Assembly: GCA_030039525.1 (NCBI GenBank)
Contig: JASHVI010000058.1
Location: 1-8,587 of the forward strand
Source: Thermoplasmata archaeon
Lineage (GTDB): Archaea > Thermoplasmatota > Thermoplasmata > Lutacidiplasmatales > UBA184
Direction of reading: 5' to 3'
Length of the DNA stretch: 8,587 bases
The position numbers were made by a program, and so were the translations under genes. Each line of letters starts with the position of its first letter. The stretch's first letter is position 1. The notes under the pieces are model-generated. The model worked only from the letters and a program-made list of their open reading frames with translations, made no database searches and was not told the origin of the DNA. Positions 4,879 to 8,587 of the stretch are shown here, piece after piece.

Positions 4879-5334
4879 TTGGGAGGCTTCCTCGGCGTCG
4901 CGGCCTCGAACGACTCCTCGGACCTCGTCCTCCTCGTCGAGCTGGCGATCGCCGTCGGCCTCGTCGTCGGGATGCTCCTCGTCCGGCGGGGGCACGTCCG
5001 GCTCCACCGGCTCCTCCAGGGCTCGCTCGTCCTCGTCAACGTCCCGATCGTCCTCGCCTGGATGGTCCCGCAGTACCTCGAGTACGTCCGGCCGGGGCTC
5101 CCCGCGGACCTGGGCCAGGCGTTCTTCGCCCTCCCGACCCTGATGCTGGCCGCGGGGGCGGCGGCCGAGGCCCTCGGGGTCTACATCCTCCTCGTCGCCG
5201 GGACGACCCTCGTCCCCGACCGGTGGCGGTTCCGCCGGTACAAGCTCGTGATGCGCTCGGAGCTGATCCTCTGGTGGGCGGTCGTCCTCGCCGGGATCGC
5301 GACCTACTACACCTGGTACGTCGCCCCGTCGTAG
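4879..5334 (+). CDS. DUF420-like four-helix membrane protein
   Basis: A 151-residue integral membrane protein with four predicted helices at about 15-35, 47-67, 81-107 and 127-147. The loop RRGHVRLHRLLQGSLVLVN (36-54) with His39 and His43, and RWRFRRYKLVMRSELILWW (115-133) before the last helix, resemble the DUF420 (YozB-like) family, whose members often lie near respiratory or cytochrome oxidase assembly genes; the molecular role is unknown. Basic residues at 36-44 and 115-122 suggest these two loops are cytoplasmic. The TTG at 4879 is the only start-like codon before helix 1; GGGGAG at 4871-4876 lies just 2 bases before it, too close for an ideal ribosome site, so translation may depend on coupling to the upstream gene. 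It converges with ribA, 21 bases between stops. Confidence 0.75.
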   Translation: MGGFLGVAASNDSSDLVLLVELAIAVGLVVGMLLVRRGHVRLHRLLQGSLVLVNVPIVLAWMVPQYLEYVRPGLPADLGQAFFALPTLMLAAGAAAEALGVYILLVAGTTLVPDRWRFRRYKLVMRSELILWWAVVLAGIATYYTWYVAPS

Positions 5335-5355
5335 GCGGGACGGGAGCGGCCGGGG

Positions 5356-6090
5356 CTACGGGGCCTCGGGGGCGTCCTCGGAGCGCTCCCAGCCGTCGAC
5401 CTGCTCGTCCATCTCGGCGGCCCGCGCCGGCCCGAGCAGGTGGCCGGCCCGCACCCGCTTCGTCTCGAGGTAGCGGCGGTTGTACGGGTTCGGGGCGATG
5501 ACGAGGGGGATCCGGCCGGTGACGGCGACGCCGTGCTCCTTCAGGTCGGCGATCTTCGCGGGGTTGTTCGACATCAGCTGGATCGAGCCGATCTTGAGCG
5601 AGAAGAGCATGTGGGCGGCGACCTCGTAGTCCCGCTCGTCCGCCCGGAAGCCGAGGGCCTCGTTCGCCTGGATCGTGTCGAGGCCGAGCTCCTGGAGCCG
5701 GTAGGCCTTGATCTTGTTCGCGAAGCCGATCCCTCGGCCCTCCTGCCGGAGGTAGAGGATGACGCCGAGGTCCCGGCGCCCGATCTCCTCCTGGGCGAGC
5801 TCCAGCTGCTCGCGGCAGTCGCACCGGAGCGACCCGAAGGTGTCGCCGGTGAGGCACTCGGAGTGGAGGCGGACCGGGACGTCGTCGCGGCCGAGCGGGT
5901 TCCCCCGGAGGAGCGCGGCGTGCGGGAGGCCGTCCGAGGGGGACTCGAAGGCGACGACCTGGAAGTCGCCCCGGCGCGTCGGCAGGTCGGCGACGGCGAC
6001 GATCCGGACGCAGGCCCCCTGGCCCGAGCAGTCGTGCTCGGCGTTCTCCCGCAGGAGCTCCGCGACGGCCTCGGGGGGGATCGGCGGCAT
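5356..6090 (-). CDS. ribA: GTP cyclohydrolase II
   Basis: A 244-residue RibA, which opens the imidazole ring of GTP to release formate and pyrophosphate and gives the first riboflavin-pathway pyrimidine. All key elements are present: HSECLTGDTFGSLRCDC gives the zinc ligands Cys79, Cys90 and Cys92, with the same 11- and 2-residue spacing as E. coli Cys54, 65 and 67; LRQEGRGIG (114-122); Tyr130; and Asp151 and Arg153 in RADERDY, which fall at exactly the E. coli offsets of Tyr105, Asp126 and Arg128. MSNNPAKI (173-180) and KRVRAGHLL complete the family pattern. ATG 6090 is used; an upstream extension to 6225 is Pro/Gly-rich and unconserved. Compared with E. coli, about 27 residues precede the first strand, including CSGQGAC. 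No DHBP synthase domain is attached. It is convergent with the DUF420-like gene and divergent from the VOC gene. Confidence 0.95.
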   Translation of the reverse strand: MPPIPPEAVAELLRENAEHDCSGQGACVRIVAVADLPTRRGDFQVVAFESPSDGLPHAALLRGNPLGRDDVPVRLHSECLTGDTFGSLRCDCREQLELAQEEIGRRDLGVILYLRQEGRGIGFANKIKAYRLQELGLDTIQANEALGFRADERDYEVAAHMLFSLKIGSIQLMSNNPAKIADLKEHGVAVTGRIPLVIAPNPYNRRYLETKRVRAGHLLGPARAAEMDEQVDGWERSEDAPEAP

Positions 6091-6138
6091 GAGCGCCCCG
6101 GGCGGCCCCGGGACCCGAGGGACGAGGCCCGGGGGGAG

Positions 6139-6145
6139 GAAAAGG
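6139..6145 (-). promoter_or_regulatory. Possible TATA-like element of ribA
   Basis: On the minus strand CCTTTTC is centred about 52 bases before the ribA ATG at 6090, implying a leader of about 25 bases. It is the only AT-rich cluster close to the gene, but a weak match; no good ribosome site is seen. Confidence 0.3.
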
Positions 6146-6169
6146 GCTCGCCACCCGCCGGGGCCCCCC

Positions 6170-6191
6170 GCGACCCTCTCGGGAGGGTCGC
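6170..6191. promoter_or_regulatory. 22-base interrupted palindrome between ribA and the VOC gene
   Basis: GCGACCCTC (6170-6178) and GAGGGTCGC (6183-6191) are perfect 9-base inverted repeats around the 4-base centre TCGG. The element lies upstream of both candidate TATA boxes, about 25 bases from that of ribA and 17 from that of the VOC gene. This is an operator-like position for a dimeric regulator acting on both genes. If transcribed it would also form a stable tetraloop hairpin. Confidence 0.55.
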
Positions 6192-6208
6192 CCGGCGCTC
6201 GGCAATCC

Positions 6209-6214
6209 AGATAG
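6209..6214 (+). promoter_or_regulatory. TATA-like element of the VOC gene
   Basis: AGATAG is centred about 28 bases before the GTG at 6240, which would make the VOC mRNA leaderless. The spacing is right but the match is modest. Confidence 0.35.
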
Positions 6215-6239
6215 CGAGGGAGCACCCTTCCCTAGGACG

Positions 6240-6686
6240 GTGTACCTGAGCTACTTCGGCGTGCGGGTGCGGGACCTCCCGCGCTCGGTGCGGTTCTACC
6301 GGGACCTCTTCGGCCTCGAGGTCATCGGGGGCGGCGACGCGGAGTTCGCGCCGCCGACGGAGCCCCGGTCGGTCCTCCTGAGGGACCCGGTCTCGGGGCA
6401 GCGTCTGGAGCTCAACTTCTACCCGCCGGGGGACCCCCACGCCGTCGACTACGAGCCCGGCGAGGAGCTCGACCACGTCGGGATCCGGGTCGACGACCTC
6501 GACGCGCTCCTCCGCCGCCTCGCCGAGCTCGGGATCCGTCCCGAGCCGATGAAGCACTTCGAGGGCCCCGTGCTGGAGACCGAGAGCCTCCGGATCGCCT
6601 ACGTGCTCGACCCCGACGGGATCCAGCTCGAGCTCTTCGAGGAGCTCCGGAAGGACGGCCGAGGGTTCGACCCCGACCGCTACTGA
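6240..6686 (+). CDS. VOC-superfamily (glyoxalase/dioxygenase fold) protein
   Basis: A 148-residue protein with two beta-alpha-beta-beta-beta modules of the vicinal oxygen chelate fold. Module 1 is YLSYFGVRVRDLPRSVRFY (2-20) through RLELNFY (55-61); module 2 runs from LDHVGIRVDDLDALLRRLAE (77-96) to YVLDPDGIQLELFEE (121-135). By alignment with glyoxalase I, the ligands Glu57, His79 and Glu131 are kept, but the first His (His5 in E. coli GloA) is Tyr5. It may therefore bind metal with altered geometry, or not act as a lactoylglutathione lyase; aromatic-ring dioxygenase, isomerase or resistance functions remain open. GTG 6240 is chosen because the first strand begins immediately after it. The gene is divergent from ribA and upstream of, but probably separate from, the FN3/PKD gene, which has its own TATA box. 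Confidence 0.85.
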   Translation: MYLSYFGVRVRDLPRSVRFYRDLFGLEVIGGGDAEFAPPTEPRSVLLRDPVSGQRLELNFYPPGDPHAVDYEPGEELDHVGIRVDDLDALLRRLAELGIRPEPMKHFEGPVLETESLRIAYVLDPDGIQLELFEELRKDGRGFDPDRY

Positions 6687-6692
6687 TCGACC

Positions 6693-6711
6693 GGCCCCTC
6701 CCCCCGGGGCC
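6693..6711. terminator. Hairpin after the VOC gene
   Basis: GGCCCC (6693-6698) and GGGGCC (6706-6711) form a 6-bp stem with a 7-base C-rich loop, 6 bases past the VOC stop. No T-run follows, so function as a terminator is uncertain. Confidence 0.3.
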
Positions 6712-6741
6712 TCACGACGCCGCCGCATCCCGCGCACCGCG

Positions 6742-6752
6742 CAAAGTATTAT
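6742..6752 (+). promoter_or_regulatory. TATA box of the FN3/PKD protein gene
   Basis: CAAAGTATTAT is the most AT-rich segment between the VOC and FN3/PKD genes. TATTAT (6747-6752) with an A-rich BRE-like 5' flank is centred about 36 bases before ATG 6786, giving an expected leader of about 10 bases. GAGG at 6771-6774 is 11 bases from the ATG and may not lie within the message. Confidence 0.55.
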
Positions 6753-6785
6753 CCCCCCCGCCCGGGAAAAGAGGAAAACGCCCGC

Positions 6786-8587
6786 ATGGTTCGACCGCAC
6801 TCGCTCGCCCCGGGGTCCGGGCTCTCGATGGCCCTCTCGGCGACCGTGCTGCTCGGCCTCTTCGGGTCCTCCGTGGCGGCGGGACTCTCGTTCCCCCCGG
6901 CCGGAGCCCGTCCCGCGGGAGTCCCGGCCCCCGGCGCCCTCCCGGTAAGCGCCTCCGAGCTCGCCCGGCCGGCGGCCGCCGTGGCCCCCGCGGCCGCCGC
7001 CCCGGTCCTGAGCTCTCCCGGAGCCAGCCCGTCGGCGGCCTCGCTCTCCTGGACCCGCTCGACGTCGGGGAGCTTCGTCAACTACACCCTCTTCGAGTCG
7101 ACCCGCAGCGCCGACGGTCCGTGGACCGTCGTGGCCGCGATCACGACCGCCGCGACCGACGCGACCTCGATCACGAGCCTCGAGCCGGGCGCCGACTACT
7201 GGTGGGCGGAGCAGACCTGGGTCACCTCCGGCCTCCTCGGCCTCACCGACTCCGACACGCAGTCGAACACCCTCGCGACGGTCCAGCCGACCCTCGCCTA
7301 CCTGAACGCCACCGAGCCGACGAGCACGGTCGTCACCCTCAACTGGACGAACAACGCGACCTACGGGGGGCTCATCGCCTTCGCCTCCTACGCGATCGTC
7401 GAGAAGGTCGGGAGCGGGGCCTGGACCTCGGTGCAGCGGCTGACCGACGTCGCCCCCGAGACCGCCAACGTCTCCGGCCTCGTCCCCTCCTCGAGCTACG
7501 CCTTCTACGTCAACACGACCGACTGCGTGAGCGGCTGCGGGACCGCCGGGGCGGTCGACGTCGTCACCGCCTCGAACGTCGTCACCGCGGGGACGCCGGA
7601 GCCGCTCTCCGTGACCCTCAGCGTCGAGCGCTCGGTCGTCGACGCCGGGGAGTCCGACTACTTCTCCTGCACCCCCTCCGGGGGGAAGAGCCCGTACTCC
7701 TTCGACTGGCAGTTCGGGGACTTGGCGAGCTTCGTGTCGGGAAGCTCCGGCGAGAGCCAGGCCTTCTCCGATCCCGGCTCCCCGACCGTCACCTGCCAGG
7801 TCCGGGACGCGGGCTCGGTCGTCTCGAACGCGAGCACGACCGTCCTCGTCAACCCCGCGCTCTCCGTCTCGGTCTCGCTCAACCGGACGACCGCGGACAT
7901 CGGCCAGAGCATCGGCTTCGGCTGCGACGAGACCGGCGGCACCGCCCCCTTCACCCTCGGCTGGTCGTTCGGCGACGGCTCGAGCGCGCTCACGGCGAAC
8001 ACCTCCCACGTCTACGACGGGGCCGGGAACTTCGGGGCCGCCTGCGCCGTCGAGGACGGGGCGGGCGAGACCGTCCTCAACACCTCGACGGTGGAGGTCT
8101 CCACCGACCCGGTGGCCGTCCTCACGATCTCCTCCCTCGCGTCGGCCCCGAACGCGACCCTCTCCTTCTCCGTCAGCCTCCTGAACGGCTCGACGCCGTA
8201 CGCGAGCTATGGGATCAGCTTCGGCGACGGGACCACCGCGGCCGGGGCCAGCGCCTCGCACGCCTTCCACGAGATCGGCAACTACACGGTCGCCGGCCAC
8301 GGCCGCGACGCGAACGGCGTCGCCGCCCGGACGACCGAGATCGTCCACGTGACGACCCTCACCCTCGCCGTGGTCCCCCCGGCGATCGCGACCCTGCGGC
8401 CCTCGACGAGCTACTCCTTCGCCGCCCTGCCGAGCGGCGGCGCCGGGGCGCCGTACACGGTCGCCTGGAGCTTCGGGGACGGGACGACCGCGACCGGGAC
8501 GACCCCCGCCCACGCCTACGCGAAGGCCGGCACCTTCACGGTCACGGTCGAAGCGACCGACCGCCTCGGCAGCTCGGTCTTCCGCAA
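6786..8587 (+). CDS. Large secreted FN3/PKD multidomain surface protein (3' end outside window)
   Basis: The frame is open from ATG 6786 to the right edge, 600 residues so far. Residues 1-32 are a signal peptide (core LSMALSATVLLGLFGSSVAA). An Ala/Pro-rich spacer runs to about 72. Two fibronectin type III-like domains follow (about 73-166, with SLSWTRSTSGSFVNYTLFES, and 167-268, with VTLNWTNNATYGG and VSGLVPSSSYAFYV). Then come four PKD domains, at about 272-357, 358-441, 442-522 and 523 onward. Domains 2-4 keep FGDG at 395-398, 479-482 and 563-566; domain 1 has FGDL. The last visible segment, HAYAKAGTFTVTVEATDRLG, is textbook PKD. There are 13 N-X-S/T sequons. Cysteine pairs are seen at 247/251, 295/337 and 380/420. 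No catalytic domain is visible; an adhesin, surface-layer-associated protein or the ectodomain of a larger enzyme would all fit, and the missing C-terminus should show how it is anchored. Confidence 0.88.
   Translation, partial: MVRPHSLAPGSGLSMALSATVLLGLFGSSVAAGLSFPPAGARPAGVPAPGALPVSASELARPAAAVAPAAAAPVLSSPGASPSAASLSWTRSTSGSFVNYTLFESTRSADGPWTVVAAITTAATDATSITSLEPGADYWWAEQTWVTSGLLGLTDSDTQSNTLATVQPTLAYLNATEPTSTVVTLNWTNNATYGGLIAFASYAIVEKVGSGAWTSVQRLTDVAPETANVSGLVPSSSYAFYVNTTDCVSGCGTAGAVDVVTASNVVTAGTPEPLSVTLSVERSVVDAGESDYFSCTPSGGKSPYSFDWQFGDLASFVSGSSGESQAFSDPGSPTVTCQVRDAGSVVSNASTTVLVNPALSVSVSLNRTTADIGQSIGFGCDETGGTAPFTLGWSFGDGSSALTANTSHVYDGAGNFGAACAVEDGAGETVLNTSTVEVSTDPVAVLTISSLASAPNATLSFSVSLLNGSTPYASYGISFGDGTTAAGASASHAFHEIGNYTVAGHGRDANGVAARTTEIVHVTTLTLAVVPPAIATLRPSTSYSFAALPSGGAGAPYTVAWSFGDGTTATGTTPAHAYAKAGTFTVTVEATDRLGSSVFR

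Noticed and set aside
4867..4881. Possible TAG readthrough (pyrrolysine-like) fusing the PNPOx-like and DUF420-like proteins, which share a frame
   Set aside because: TAG is the normal stop of most genes here (first ORF, hydrolase, tyrosine-rich protein, DUF420-like protein, ribA), and the second gene has its own TTG. Two ordinary adjacent genes explain the data.
6091..6225. 45-codon N-terminal extension of RibA
   Set aside because: It is Pro/Gly-rich and unlike RibA. It would also cover the palindrome and the candidate promoter, and the ATG at 6090 is well placed.
6662..6673. GGGTTCGACCCC resembling a tRNA T-arm
   Set aside because: It lies within the VOC coding sequence at RGFDPDRY, and no acceptor, D or anticodon arms are found nearby on either strand.
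5574..8513. A 979-codon open frame on the minus strand across ribA, the VOC gene and the FN3/PKD gene
   Set aside because: It is antisense or out of frame to three well-supported genes, its composition is Arg/Gly/Ala/Pro-rich low complexity, and it shows no recognisable domain. Long antisense frames are expected opposite genes with G/C at nearly all third positions.

Overview
The window is very GC-rich DNA that reads as an archaeal chromosome segment, most likely from a high-GC member of the Thermoplasmatota or a related euryarchaeal lineage. Signs of archaea are TATA-like elements about 25-30 bases before several start codons (HTH gene, VOC gene, FN3/PKD gene), genes that look leaderless or nearly so, weak or absent Shine-Dalgarno sites, and secreted proteins rich in N-glycosylation sequons with FN3 and PKD domains. 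The lineage is inference; there is no rRNA, tRNA or marker gene here. I see no mobile element, CRISPR array, tRNA or rRNA.

Layout, left to right. (1) 3-497 (+): C-terminal part of an unrecognised protein, convergent with (2) 511-1020 (-), a small winged-helix DNA-binding protein whose promoter carries a heptamer on both sides of its TATA box. (3) 1064-1313: a non-coding gap with several inverted repeats. (4) 1314-2285 (-): metallo-beta-lactamase-fold hydrolase, divergent from (5) 2516-3085 (+), an NADPH-dependent FMN reductase-like flavoprotein. (6) 3243-4190 (+): a secreted, tyrosine-rich, heavily sequon-bearing protein of unknown function. (7) 4378-4869 and 4879-5334 (+): a two-gene operon of a PNPOx-like split-barrel flavoprotein and a four-helix DUF420-like membrane protein. 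(8) 5356-6090 (-): GTP cyclohydrolase II (RibA), convergent with the operon and divergent from (9) 6240-6686 (+), a VOC/glyoxalase-fold protein; a 22-base interrupted palindrome lies between those two promoters. (10) 6786 to the right edge (+): a large secreted protein with two FN3-like and at least four PKD domains, running out of the window.

The functional thread is flavin: RibA makes the first riboflavin intermediate, and the FMN reductase and split-barrel protein are expected flavin (or F420) users. The other thread is the cell surface, with two unrelated secreted, sequon-rich proteins. No defence system or obvious multi-gene novel machine is visible. The most unusual items are the tyrosine-rich secreted protein, the Ig-like cysteine pairs in the PKD domains, the bacterial-type RibA with an N-terminal Cys-containing extension, and the palindrome in the ribA/VOC divergent promoter region.
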